Assembly (NCBI RefSeq): GCF_000191065.1
Contig: NZ_GL872283.1
Span: forward strand, 554,087-603,985
From: Prevotella multiformis DSM 16608
GTDB lineage: Bacteria > Bacteroidota > Bacteroidia > Bacteroidales > Bacteroidaceae
Direction of reading: 5' to 3'
Length of the DNA: 49,899 nucleotides
Under the pieces are notes generated by a model. That model was not told the DNA's origin, did not search any database, and saw only the letters and a list, made by a program, of their open reading frames with translations. A program made the translations under genes and the position numbers. This document shows positions 1 to 7,260 of the stretch, in pieces. Numbering within the stretch: the first letter of the stretch is position 1; every line of letters begins with the position of its first letter.

Positions 1-89
1 CGATGATAGGCGATTTCTCCACCGGGAATGGTGAACAGAAAAAGAATGATTATGTTCTTGAATTATTGCTGTCCGGTAAAAAAATATGA
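1..89 (+). other. Possible 3' end of an unidentified reading frame
   Basis: The third forward frame is open from the window edge to a TGA at 87-89 and would encode about 28 residues ending in LLLSGKKI. It may be the tail of a gene cut by the window edge, or chance. The first bases resemble a GATGATAGGCGAT-type simple repeat that also occurs between genes near 36690 and 37660, which argues for non-coding sequence. No family is recognised. Confidence 0.15.
69..82. repeat. 14-bp inverted-repeat partner at the left edge of the mobile element
   Basis: CTGTCCGGTAAAAA here has an exact reverse complement at 15688-15701. The pair encloses the whole mobile module and sits just outside its outermost recognisable parts. 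This could be a terminal inverted repeat of a larger or older transposon, or two ends of insertion-sequence remnants. No clear target duplication is seen next to the two copies. Confidence 0.35.
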
Positions 90-195
90 TTTCGGTCTAA
101 ATGCTTAAATTACAAGGCTCTGCGATAAAACACAGGTCGTATAGGTAACGATTTAGAAATGAGCGAAGTGCACTGATACACAATATTTTGAATAG

Positions 196-239
196 CCAAA
201 GAACGCTCACTATTTCACTTGCAAAGATAACTCTTTGCG
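196..239. repeat. Direct repeat copy A bounding the defence cassette
   Basis: These 44 bp match 5572-5615 with three mismatches (positions 218, 227 and 232), and weaker similarity continues to about 290. Both copies carry a perfect minus-strand TAnnTTTG box (TATCTTTG here, at 229-222). Copy A lies just beyond the terminator of the reverse-transcriptase cassette and copy B just upstream of its first gene, so everything between them behaves as a cassette. Copy A lacks most of the hairpin right arm seen in copy B. Confidence 0.7.
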
Positions 240-295
240 AGTAGAAAAGAGCATTTTTCTATTTTTCCTCTTGTAAGTAAAAGAAAAATGAAACT

Positions 296-328
296 TTCTA
301 TGCTTGCATTGATTTTGCAAGCATAGAA
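296..328 (-). terminator. Hairpin terminator of the reverse-transcriptase operon / ncRNA
   Basis: A perfect 13-bp stem (296-308 with 316-328) with a 7-nt loop is followed on the minus strand by a T-rich tract (AGTTTCATTTTTCTTTT). It lies about 160 nt past the drt3b stop codon, so it probably sets the 3' end of the operon transcript and of the associated non-coding RNA. Confidence 0.7.
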
Positions 329-488
329 GGTTACTCATTCTTATAAGTAAGAAGTTTAAAAAGGAAAGATTTCACATTCGGTACAACCCTAACCAACCAT
401 TTTGGGAAACGTGACTTCCTGCGTCATTTCGGCTAGCTTGAAGGTTATGTGTGTGAAAGAGTGGTTGGACCAACAGCTGTTACAGAAG
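329..488 (-). ncRNA. Candidate DRT3-associated non-coding RNA with CACACACA template tract
   Basis: This is the non-coding stretch between the drt3b stop codon and the terminator hairpin. Read on the minus strand it contains CACACACA (455 to 448). Complementary segments suggest folding: CCAACCA with TGGTTGG (462-468 with 393-399), TTTCACA with TGTGAAA (452-458 with 370-376), and a local TGAC/GTCA hairpin (412-415 with 423-426). Type 3 DRT systems work with an ncRNA. As I recall from recent work, Drt3a copies an ACACAC tract in that RNA into poly(GT). The tract here, on the same strand and next to the operon, fits that role. The exact 5' end is not visible and may lie inside the end of drt3b. 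Confidence 0.6.
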
Positions 489-2498
489 CTACGAATATAC
501 CTCCTGTGAAATCTTTGCCTGTAGTTCTTTATTCAAATTAAACATTGTCCAGCGAGTGAAGATGTACTTTTGCTTTTTAGCAAAGCGCAATATCATTTGT
601 TGAACTTTCATATCAGCAATGCCCATCAATGTAAGGAGTTTTAGCTTATATACATCATCCACAAAGGGACAAGTCATCATATCCGCCGTGAGAATCGTGA
701 GCTCCGAATTGCGTTTACGCTCCACTTCCGCAACAAGCCGATACTTTTTCAGAATCTCATCTTTCAATGCTATCTTTTGCTCATTATAACACTTGTGGTT
801 AGCATAGTAATACATCAATATGATGCATGCGAATAAGTTATACTGTAACTCACTTTTTTTAATAAATGACTGGATAACTTCAGGTGCGAATAGATATGCA
901 GAACCTAACTCTTTGGCTAAAATTAACAGATAAAGACTTTCATGTAATGTGTAACGATGTGAATCTGTTGTAGCGAGTACCAAGGCTATTTCATCTTGAA
1001 TCTTCTTAAAGATAACATCCTTACTTATTGTTTGGAATCTAACCTCAGGATTCGTTTTAAAACCACCATGCCGTTTTGCATAGATAACAATGGCATTCAT
1101 TGTCTTCTGCAATTTCAATGTGGTGTTTACCTGCCTGTTGCTATTGAACACGAAGAACACCACATCAATCAGAGATACAAGAAAACTTGTAAGCTTCCTT
1201 TGTACTCCTTGTGCTAGAAGTTCAACCTCATCCTTATTAGTGTTCTCTTTAGACATCAAGCGTTCATACTTCTTGAATCCCATTTCATATCGATTGAGAA
1301 AAGCGTCAAGGTGTTGACTCATTCTCTCAAGCAGATAGTTTGCTATATCGCGATATTCTATTCCACATTCCCTAATTATTGCTTTTATTTGAGCATTTAC
1401 CTTATTTGCAGGCAGGTATATATTGAATTTCTTATCTAGTATTTCTCTGTCTTTATCCGAATTCTCATCTTCGGTTTCATCTTCTTTCTCCACATCCAAA
1501 TTAGATTCTACTTCTTCCCAGAGTGGAGTCGAGAATATATTGCTAAATAAATGTTCGATTCTCTGTTTGGCTATTGTAACCTTTGTTATAAAAGGTCTTT
1601 CAAACTCTTCAGTTTTGGACGGGCTAATCTGTAATTTGAATTCTTTCAGCCATTTTGTTAGACTTTCCATGAAGAGACTCCTGTCCTGTTCATCATTATA
1701 GAATAGGAAATAATCGTCAACATACCGATAACACTCATAGTTAGATTTCTGACAAAGTTTTTCTTTCAATAGTTCCTGCTCAACCTTTTGGTCTATATAC
1801 TGAAGTATAATCTCTGCAAAGATTCGAGAGAACTCCGGACCTATAACAATACCATTAGTTTCACGAGCATTGACCGACTGCATTAGATTGTCAAATGCAT
1901 CACCGAGCCATGAACCATGATAACCGGGCAAAACCTTCACCTTGTCTGCACCACCAGCAGTCGCCCAACTTATTGTGTGAGTGTAAATACTATCAAAACA
2001 GCTTTGAAGGTCAAACTTAATAAGATGCTTGAATTTCTTTTCAGCCCGCTGGTACCTATAGTCTTCGTAGAACTTGTATATATTCGAATACTTCTTGTAG
2101 CTGAAATAAGTTTTCAAGTTCTCATATTCATTAAAGAACAATTCGACTTTGTCGCTTTGATGTCCTAACAACTTTCGATGGAGTCTATCTCTATAATAAA
2201 AGTATTGTGCAACCTTGTGTGGCTTGCGAAGAGAGTATTTGCTCTGATTACAGAGATAGAGTATAGAATACTTATATTGTTCGTAAAAATCTACTACCTG
2301 CCACTGATTATATGGATGTATAATTGACAACGTTCTATTCTTGTTTGCCTTGTGAGCTATATTGAAATGATAAGGATAGAATAGAGCATTATTCTTGTGT
2401 TTCAAATCGCTTATAGGCTTACCTTGCTCATAACAACCAAAAAGCAATGCTGCAAAAGCAGATGCATCTTTCTCATTCAAGCGTTTAGATTGCTTCAA
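489..2498 (-). CDS. drt3b: Defence-associated reverse transcriptase, Drt3b-like (UG8-type), N-terminus displaced
   Basis: This is the reverse-transcriptase body. It has the first catalytic Asp in KFDLQSCF (about residue 163), GIVIGPEFSRIFAE (about 216-229) and the YVDD active site (259-262), then a ~400-residue C-terminal extension. Pairing with a second divergent reverse transcriptase upstream identifies a DRT3 anti-phage system. The only possible start is TTG at 2498, which overlaps the stop of the upstream 60-codon frame. The next Met is about residue 206. The frame stays open upstream to a TGA at 2534-2532, and a single-base insertion in either A5 run (2522-2526 or 2528-2532) would join it to that upstream frame. 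I infer that this CDS is the frameshifted remainder of a longer Drt3b. Whether TTG initiation gives a working enzyme is unknown. Confidence 0.8.
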   Translation of the reverse strand: MKQSKRLNEKDASAFAALLFGCYEQGKPISDLKHKNNALFYPYHFNIAHKANKNRTLSIIHPYNQWQVVDFYEQYKYSILYLCNQSKYSLRKPHKVAQYFYYRDRLHRKLLGHQSDKVELFFNEYENLKTYFSYKKYSNIYKFYEDYRYQRAEKKFKHLIKFDLQSCFDSIYTHTISWATAGGADKVKVLPGYHGSWLGDAFDNLMQSVNARETNGIVIGPEFSRIFAEIILQYIDQKVEQELLKEKLCQKSNYECYRYVDDYFLFYNDEQDRSLFMESLTKWLKEFKLQISPSKTEEFERPFITKVTIAKQRIEHLFSNIFSTPLWEEVESNLDVEKEDETEDENSDKDREILDKKFNIYLPANKVNAQIKAIIRECGIEYRDIANYLLERMSQHLDAFLNRYEMGFKKYERLMSKENTNKDEVELLAQGVQRKLTSFLVSLIDVVFFVFNSNRQVNTTLKLQKTMNAIVIYAKRHGGFKTNPEVRFQTISKDVIFKKIQDEIALVLATTDSHRYTLHESLYLLILAKELGSAYLFAPEVIQSFIKKSELQYNLFACIILMYYYANHKCYNEQKIALKDEILKKYRLVAEVERKRNSELTILTADMMTCPFVDDVYKLKLLTLMGIADMKVQQMILRFAKKQKYIFTRWTMFNLNKELQAKISQEVYS

Positions 2499-2677
2499 GG
2501 TGTTCCACGTGATATTATCAATTTTTGTTTTTCACCAACCCATAAATACTTGGCAAGAAATCGATACAAATATCGGTTTGAGAATATTATAGGGCACTCG
2601 TAGGGCAGAACGTCTGAAAAGATCACTCGCTCTTTACTGTAGCTTAGTTTTATCTTTTTTCTACGTTTCATACCCAT
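2495..2677 (-). CDS. Probable N-terminal segment of Drt3b, separated by a frameshift
   Basis: This 60-residue basic frame fills the gap between the two reverse transcriptases. ATGs at 2677 and 2671 are both possible. The second overlaps the drt3a stop as ATGA, the usual sign of translational coupling. Its sequence (DVLPYECPIIFSNRYLYRF) resembles, from memory, the start of several unknown-group reverse transcriptases. The larger drt3b frame has no ATG of its own, and adding one A to an A5 run at 2522-2532 would fuse the two frames in phase. The alternative is a genuine small accessory protein whose TGA overlaps the TTG of drt3b. I favour the broken N-terminus. Confidence 0.55.
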   Translation of the reverse strand: MGMKRRKKIKLSYSKERVIFSDVLPYECPIIFSNRYLYRFLAKYLWVGEKQKLIISRGTP

Positions 2678-4128
2678 GATGATTTAATTGTTCGAAGTCT
2701 TTGCTTCTTTACTTTGTAACGCTTGTGGGGATAATCAAATCCCTTTGCGAAAGATAGTAAAGCAAGCTTTCTTTTCAGTCCATCCTCTATTATAGCCCTA
2801 TCTGCAATTGTAATAGATGCCTTTGAAGAAAGATTCAGCCTACCTATGTTGCGACTCAATTGTCCATCCAAGTATGATAGATTTCTTTTATTATCCAGTA
2901 GTTGATTGGAATAAAAGATACCAACTTTAACCCCTTTCTTTGCGTTGTACAGATTTATATTGCAGGTCAACACATGAAGTGCATCAAACAAATAGTGTGC
3001 TGCAACATCGAAACCTACGACATCAATCATATTATCAAAAGTAGTGAACGACTTATCTATTCTTTTTGTAATCTTTTCCAACTTATCTTGGGAGAGTGAG
3101 AATACTAGCCTATCCCTATTTTTATTGTCGATATGGATATTATATCCTAATAGATTGAAGTCTAAATCTACAGCTTTAGCCGAATCATATTTATAGCATT
3201 TCCCCGAGCCATCTGATGGCGTGTGTATTGTCAACCCCTTTTGATAATAAATTTCCTTAAGCTCTTCGATGTACCAATCTATTGATTTATGGAATTCATC
3301 TCTGATATCAGGATGAATAACAAGTACCATGTCGTCCACATATCTGCCAAGAAATAAAACACTAGGCAAAGATCTCTTTATCACCTCATCTATCTTGGAC
3401 AAATAGAATTCGGATAGTAGCGAACTGATAGCACAACCTCGTGGAATACCGGTTTGAGGAGTCCGTACAAGTGGGCGCAAATTCTTGGCTTCAAACTCCT
3501 TACGTATGAGTCCGCGCAAGAGCGATTTACTCTTTATGTCAAGCAGATTGTTCCCCTCCAAATACTCAAACAATTTATCATGCGGAATCGACTCGAAGCA
3601 GTGACACACATCCGTTCGGATTATATAGTACCTGCTCTTATCCTCTCTCAACAACATCTTTAGCTGAGAAAGTATCTCGTCGCGACTTGACATGGATATA
3701 TTAAACAGCTTTTTCACATTTCTACAAAGAACTTGCATTGCGAAAAACTCTTCAGCTGTAGCTCCAATAGAATAAACTGGCTTCTGCGAATCTTCTGACG
3801 CATCTGACGTAAGGGTGAAACGAAAACTACTTGATAAAATACTTGAAGATACTTTATTAAGATGCTCTTGAAGCAAGACTTTCTGTTGCTGAGCATTCTC
3901 CTTCATCGATTGCTTCAAGTGGTCAAAACGGCTCGCTTCTTCCTCGGTACGCTCTGCCATTTTCTTCCGCAATATCTCATTTAGTTCCTTTCTCATCTTA
4001 CGATATTCTTGAGCCGTAGCCAAATATTCAGGTGAAAGATACCTTTTCTGCATCTTTCCCTTCCTATTCACTGCATTGAACGCGTCATTCAGCGAATCGT
4101 AGTTATATGAGAAACGATATTGAGACAT
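2668..4128 (-). CDS. drt3a: Defence-associated reverse transcriptase, Drt3a-like (UG3-type)
   Basis: The 486-residue protein has a charged, probably helical N-terminal region (about 35-95). The reverse-transcriptase core follows: RTDVCHCFESIPHDKL with catalytic Asp173, TGIPRGCAISSLLSEFYL (226-243), and GRYVDDMVLV with the YVDD active site (263-266). In DRT3 systems two reverse transcriptases act together with an ncRNA. Drt3a is, as I recall, the RNA-templated partner that makes a GT-repeat strand. It is the third gene of a minus-strand cassette, 95 nt after orf260, and its stop overlaps the next start as ATGA. The reading frame is intact with all catalytic aspartates. Assignment rests on motifs, size and the paired layout, not on alignment. 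Confidence 0.85.
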   Translation of the reverse strand: MSQYRFSYNYDSLNDAFNAVNRKGKMQKRYLSPEYLATAQEYRKMRKELNEILRKKMAERTEEEASRFDHLKQSMKENAQQQKVLLQEHLNKVSSSILSSSFRFTLTSDASEDSQKPVYSIGATAEEFFAMQVLCRNVKKLFNISMSSRDEILSQLKMLLREDKSRYYIIRTDVCHCFESIPHDKLFEYLEGNNLLDIKSKSLLRGLIRKEFEAKNLRPLVRTPQTGIPRGCAISSLLSEFYLSKIDEVIKRSLPSVLFLGRYVDDMVLVIHPDIRDEFHKSIDWYIEELKEIYYQKGLTIHTPSDGSGKCYKYDSAKAVDLDFNLLGYNIHIDNKNRDRLVFSLSQDKLEKITKRIDKSFTTFDNMIDVVGFDVAAHYLFDALHVLTCNINLYNAKKGVKVGIFYSNQLLDNKRNLSYLDGQLSRNIGRLNLSSKASITIADRAIIEDGLKRKLALLSFAKGFDYPHKRYKVKKQRLRTIKSSWV

Positions 4129-4223
4129 CTCTTAGAGTTTATCTATTCATCCGTTATTCAATTACTTTACTCACCTTCCTCTGAAATCCATAGGTAGTTG
4201 TAAAGAGATGGGAATTAAGTAAA

Positions 4224-5006
4224 TTACCCAATGACAAAGAGTCTATGCTTGATGCCAGGCTTGTTTTTGCAACAGTCTTTATAGAATAGTGCTGAACCAC
4301 ATGGACAAAATTCATCATCATTATATGCTTTTTGTTTTGGCATATAAGATATTGTAACCTTGTAATCCCAATTCTGAAATGGAGTTATCCACAACTTCAT
4401 CAGCTTCTGTATCCCACTGTAATTATAATGATCGATTTGTTCACCCTTTTCATTTGTTGTGAAAAGTACAGTATATTTATGTTCAGGGTTCGATACTATA
4501 TCAACACCTTTTAACTCACAATCTGTGATTATCTTGCAACACATTTCTCCATTGTAAACTTTTCCTATCTTGTGTTCGCAATTATGTCTTAGTAATAGCT
4601 TTTGACCACAAATACTACATTTCGCTTGTTTGACTACTATCACAGTACTGGTAAACAACCTATATGGGTATAGCTGTTGTAATTTCTGAATATGCTGCCT
4701 TATACCTTCCACGAGCTTTTTGTCATCAGGAAAATTCTTTAGAAGGAATTTAATTGCAATCTCTGTTTGTTCTGCCTGACACCAAGCCTTGAAATACTCA
4801 CCATTACGCAGCAGTTGGAATATTTCCTTGTATTCAGAAAATATGGAAATACGCTTTTGGATTCTCCATAACATATTGGAAACTTGACAATTTCCTCGAA
4901 GCTGTTGTATCTTCTTTTCTTTTTCTACAACAGACAGTTCTTGCTTATAATTAATGACTTTCGAAGTCAGAAAAGCAAAATCATATTTATTCAGTTCAAT
5001 GCTCAT
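4224..5006 (-). CDS. SEC-C zinc-motif protein of unknown function
   Basis: The 260-residue protein ends with a SEC-C type metal-binding motif (CPCGSALFYKDCC, about residues 234-246). A second cysteine/histidine cluster lies near the middle (KCSICGQ, HNCEH, then MCCK), which could bind another zinc. The N-terminal half is charged and probably helical. SEC-C motifs are small zinc modules found on many proteins, including SecA, and do not define a function alone. The gene overlaps the end of orf171 by 11 bp, so the two are surely co-expressed. It precedes drt3a by 95 nt with no terminator. It could be a DRT3 accessory gene, or half of a separate two-gene defence system in the same cassette. Confidence 0.7.
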   Translation of the reverse strand: MSIELNKYDFAFLTSKVINYKQELSVVEKEKKIQQLRGNCQVSNMLWRIQKRISIFSEYKEIFQLLRNGEYFKAWCQAEQTEIAIKFLLKNFPDDKKLVEGIRQHIQKLQQLYPYRLFTSTVIVVKQAKCSICGQKLLLRHNCEHKIGKVYNGEMCCKIITDCELKGVDIVSNPEHKYTVLFTTNEKGEQIDHYNYSGIQKLMKLWITPFQNWDYKVTISYMPKQKAYNDDEFCPCGSALFYKDCCKNKPGIKHRLFVIG

Positions 5007-5511
5007 CCCAGATTTTTTTTATTTCTTCTGCTGCTACAGTGAACTCTTTAGCCTCACCCTTAAATTTGAACGTCATTGATTTCCGCTGCTGGAGTGAATC
5101 TATAACTTCCATCTCGAATTCCACCTCAGTGGGAGCCACAAATTCAACTACTTCATCTGTATCAAAATCATTACGCGTATTTTCATAAATGTACGCACCG
5201 AGAACACTGATAAAAAGAGGTAGAGCTAAATCTTTGACGATGATTTTACCTAGTCGCATCACATGCGAATTGAGCTCTATTTCTTCATACTTATCATCGT
5301 CGACCAATATCTCAATTTTCAAATTATTCTCCTGACAGAACTGGAATAATTCATCTGTACGCTGAGGGAAAGCGTACGGTGCGTCATTATATCCCAAAGG
5401 TACTATCAATATATCAGCAGTCAGTGCTGATGCAGATATTGAATCGCCAAGACCAATGTCAGATATCAGTTTGGCAATGTCAGTGTATCTATCAATATGA
5501 GTCAGTTGCAT
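4996..5511 (-). CDS. Conserved-looking hypothetical protein, first gene of the defence cassette
   Basis: The family of this 171-residue protein is not recognised. The first half mixes alpha and beta stretches (ILIVPLGYNDAPYAFPQRT, LKIEILVDDDKYEEIEL). Residues about 92-112 (IIVKDLALPLFISVLGAYIYE) form a hydrophobic stretch that may be one membrane segment or a buried strand-helix. The C-terminal third is acidic and strand-rich. It is the promoter-proximal gene of the cassette, about 80 nt downstream of a TAnnTTTG box in direct repeat copy B, and overlaps orf260 by 11 bp. Co-occurrence of this pair with other defence genes would decide its role. Confidence 0.65.
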   Translation of the reverse strand: MQLTHIDRYTDIAKLISDIGLGDSISASALTADILIVPLGYNDAPYAFPQRTDELFQFCQENNLKIEILVDDDKYEEIELNSHVMRLGKIIVKDLALPLFISVLGAYIYENTRNDFDTDEVVEFVAPTEVEFEMEVIDSLQQRKSMTFKFKGEAKEFTVAAEEIKKIWDEH

Positions 5512-5571
5512 ATTTGATTATAATTATTTCTAATAAAAATTAAACTTAGGATTAAGAACCTGAAAACTAGT

Positions 5572-5635
5572 CCAAAGAACGCTCACTATTTCAGTTGCAA
5601 AGGTAACACTTTGCGTGGAAAAGTGAGCGTTCTTT
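5572..5635. repeat. Direct repeat copy B with a large hairpin
   Basis: Bases 5572-5615 match 196-239 (41 of 44). In this copy a 13-bp perfect inverted repeat (5574-5586 AAAGAACGCTCAC with 5623-5635) encloses a smaller GCAAAG/CTTTGC hairpin. It lies between the 3' end of the relaxase gene and the first cassette gene. A T-rich tract follows on the plus strand. The structure could end relaxase transcripts, act in recombination, or both. Its duplication at the far end of the cassette suggests a cargo insertion point. Confidence 0.7.
5598..5605 (-). promoter_or_regulatory. -7 promoter box of the defence cassette
   Basis: The minus strand reads TACCTTTG, an exact match to the Bacteroidetes -7 consensus TAnnTTTG. 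It lies 87 nt upstream of the orf171 start, inside the hairpin of repeat copy B, so folding or protein binding could affect it. No convincing -33 TTTG is seen. Confidence 0.5.
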
Positions 5636-5671
5636 TGTGTTTTTCTTCTTTGCCGATGAAAGAAAAAGTGA

Positions 5672-6928
5672 TTACAGCCGTTGTGAGCGGTTACGGATAA
5701 TAAGCTGTTTCCATTTCAGTTCGCACCAATCGGTAATGGGAAGTCCGTTGATAGTGAGGAGCGGTCGCTTCTTCTCGTCCTTGGCGATGCGGATTTCACT
5801 GTCTTCTTCTGTGAACTCTCTCTTGTACAGCCCCGAATAGGCTTTAGCCGTTCCTTGCTGGGGAGCTTCCGTGCGATACATCTCCGCTATCCTGTCATCA
5901 GAGAAATTCATCTTTCGCAGCATCAGACGAATATTCAGCAGTTGATAGAAGCCATTGAAGAAGCGTTTTATCCAATTCCGCTCTTCCTCGTAAACTTGCA
6001 TTGTCTCTTTCAATTCGGCAATAGTTCTGTCCCTTCCCCTAACCGTATCCTGCAAAAGAATAACCTCCTTGCGGATTTCGGCTTTCTCCTTTTCTGAAAG
6101 GAACTTCTGTCGCTCCATCTCCCTTTCCAACTCTTCAATACGCTTCTCCGCCTTGTCAAGTTCCGTATTGCCAAAGAGCGAGTATAGAGTACCCTTTACC
6201 TGAAGTTTGCCTGCCTGCTTCTCCAATTCCCTTACTTTTTCAATAAGTTCGGCTTCTTCGGCTTGCCTCTGTTCCGTCTCCTTGAGTATCAGCTTGTAAT
6301 ACTCCATATTGGAGCGGTGCTTGGCTTCCGAGCCGTACATACCTCTCTCCAACCCGAAAGGCCTCATCTGTTCTGCGTATGTGGTTTGGTACTCCTCCAA
6401 TTTCTTCGGGGTAAGCACATCATCGGCACAGAGCCGTACCTTGTCTTTCTTTGTCTTGTACTTCCGCTTGCCGTTTTCGGCTTTGGTCTTGGCTTTTCGT
6501 CTTTCTCCTTGTACGATGGGTACTATCGTAGCATGGATATGCGGTGTTTCCTCGTCTGCGTGCAGTGTGGCAGCCACCACGTTTTCCTTACCAAAGGTGG
6601 TGTAAAGCCACTGCATCGTGCTGCCGCACCACTCTCCCAAACGCCCCTCGCTTTCAAGTCGGAGCATATCCTCGTGCGAGCCAGAAAGGATAAAGCGTAA
6701 AGCCTTGACTTGGTTGTCTGCCACCTTTCGATAAATGTTTGCCGTGGCAATGCGGTGTTCTATGGCTTCCGTGCGGTTGGTGACACCTGCGGGGAATTGC
6801 ACCAACTCACGGTTGAGGTGCGTGCGGGTGGCATCGACGTTGTTCGGCACGAATGTACGCTCGATGTGGGCGGTTATTGCCGAGTCGTTGCTCCGAGCCT
6901 TGTCTATGTATAATACTGCGTAGCCCAT
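5672..6928 (-). CDS. Mobilization relaxase, MobV (Mob/Pre) family
   Basis: The 418-residue protein nicks and pilots the element DNA during transfer driven by a co-resident conjugative element. The MobV metal-binding motif is clear as HADEETPHIHATIVP (about 123-137), and the N-terminus MGYAVLYIDKARSNDS is typical of Bacteroides-type Mob proteins. A long charged coiled coil spans about 215-330. The C-terminal tail is basic. It starts about 330 nt from the primase gene, and the gap may carry oriT. No conjugation (tra) genes occur in the window, so the element would need a helper. The frame is intact, unlike the integrase and the VirE-like gene. Confidence 0.88.
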   Translation of the reverse strand: MGYAVLYIDKARSNDSAITAHIERTFVPNNVDATRTHLNRELVQFPAGVTNRTEAIEHRIATANIYRKVADNQVKALRFILSGSHEDMLRLESEGRLGEWCGSTMQWLYTTFGKENVVAATLHADEETPHIHATIVPIVQGERRKAKTKAENGKRKYKTKKDKVRLCADDVLTPKKLEEYQTTYAEQMRPFGLERGMYGSEAKHRSNMEYYKLILKETEQRQAEEAELIEKVRELEKQAGKLQVKGTLYSLFGNTELDKAEKRIEELEREMERQKFLSEKEKAEIRKEVILLQDTVRGRDRTIAELKETMQVYEEERNWIKRFFNGFYQLLNIRLMLRKMNFSDDRIAEMYRTEAPQQGTAKAYSGLYKREFTEEDSEIRIAKDEKKRPLLTINGLPITDWCELKWKQLIIRNRSQRL

Positions 6929-7260
6929 AAGTTGAATATTGCTTTAAGGGGTATCCAAAGGGGCGGAGACCCTTGGCTCAGGAGGGCTTTTTCAGCGGTA
7001 ACGGAGTGGAGCGTGAAGAAAATGCCCTAATAAGCTATGGCATTTCTTCTAAATGCCGCTCCGCCCTGTCCGAAGTCTGCCTTTACGGCAATTGCATTCC
7101 CCGAATGCGCAGAGGGCTTTGTTTCTAAGTTTCTTTTGAGGAAACTTGCAGTTGGGAAAACTGCCATCGCTCTCGAAACAAAGCCATCTGTCTGCTTTTG
7201 TTCTCTTTTAGTCCCTAAGGATACCCGATTGATATTTGGTTTTGATTGCACTCTTTTGCC
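6929..7260 (-). other. Relaxase-primase gap, candidate origin of transfer
   Basis: About 330 nt lie between the relaxase start and the primase stop. An imperfect inverted repeat, GAAGAAAATGCC (7015-7026) with GGCATTTCTTC (7039-7049), sits about 90 nt upstream of the relaxase start, where MobV elements usually keep oriT. The sequence is GC-rich and contains a 74-codon minus-strand frame (7027-7251) that overlaps the repeat. I treat that frame as doubtful. No nick-site consensus can be assigned with certainty. Confidence 0.35.

Noticed and set aside
2515..2540. Programmed -1 ribosomal frameshift joining the 60-codon frame to drt3b
   Set aside because: No X-XXY-YYZ slippery heptamer is in the needed phase (codons GAA AAA CAA AAA TTG), so a mutation or assembly indel is simpler.
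489..4128. Retron or group II intron maturase identity for the reverse transcriptases
   Set aside because: No msr/msd-like RNA precedes them, there are no maturase or endonuclease domains, and the two-enzyme layout fits DRT3 better.
7027..7251. 74-codon minus-strand frame between relaxase and primase
   Set aside because: It overlaps the candidate oriT dyad and its codon make-up looks incidental; I describe the region as non-coding instead.
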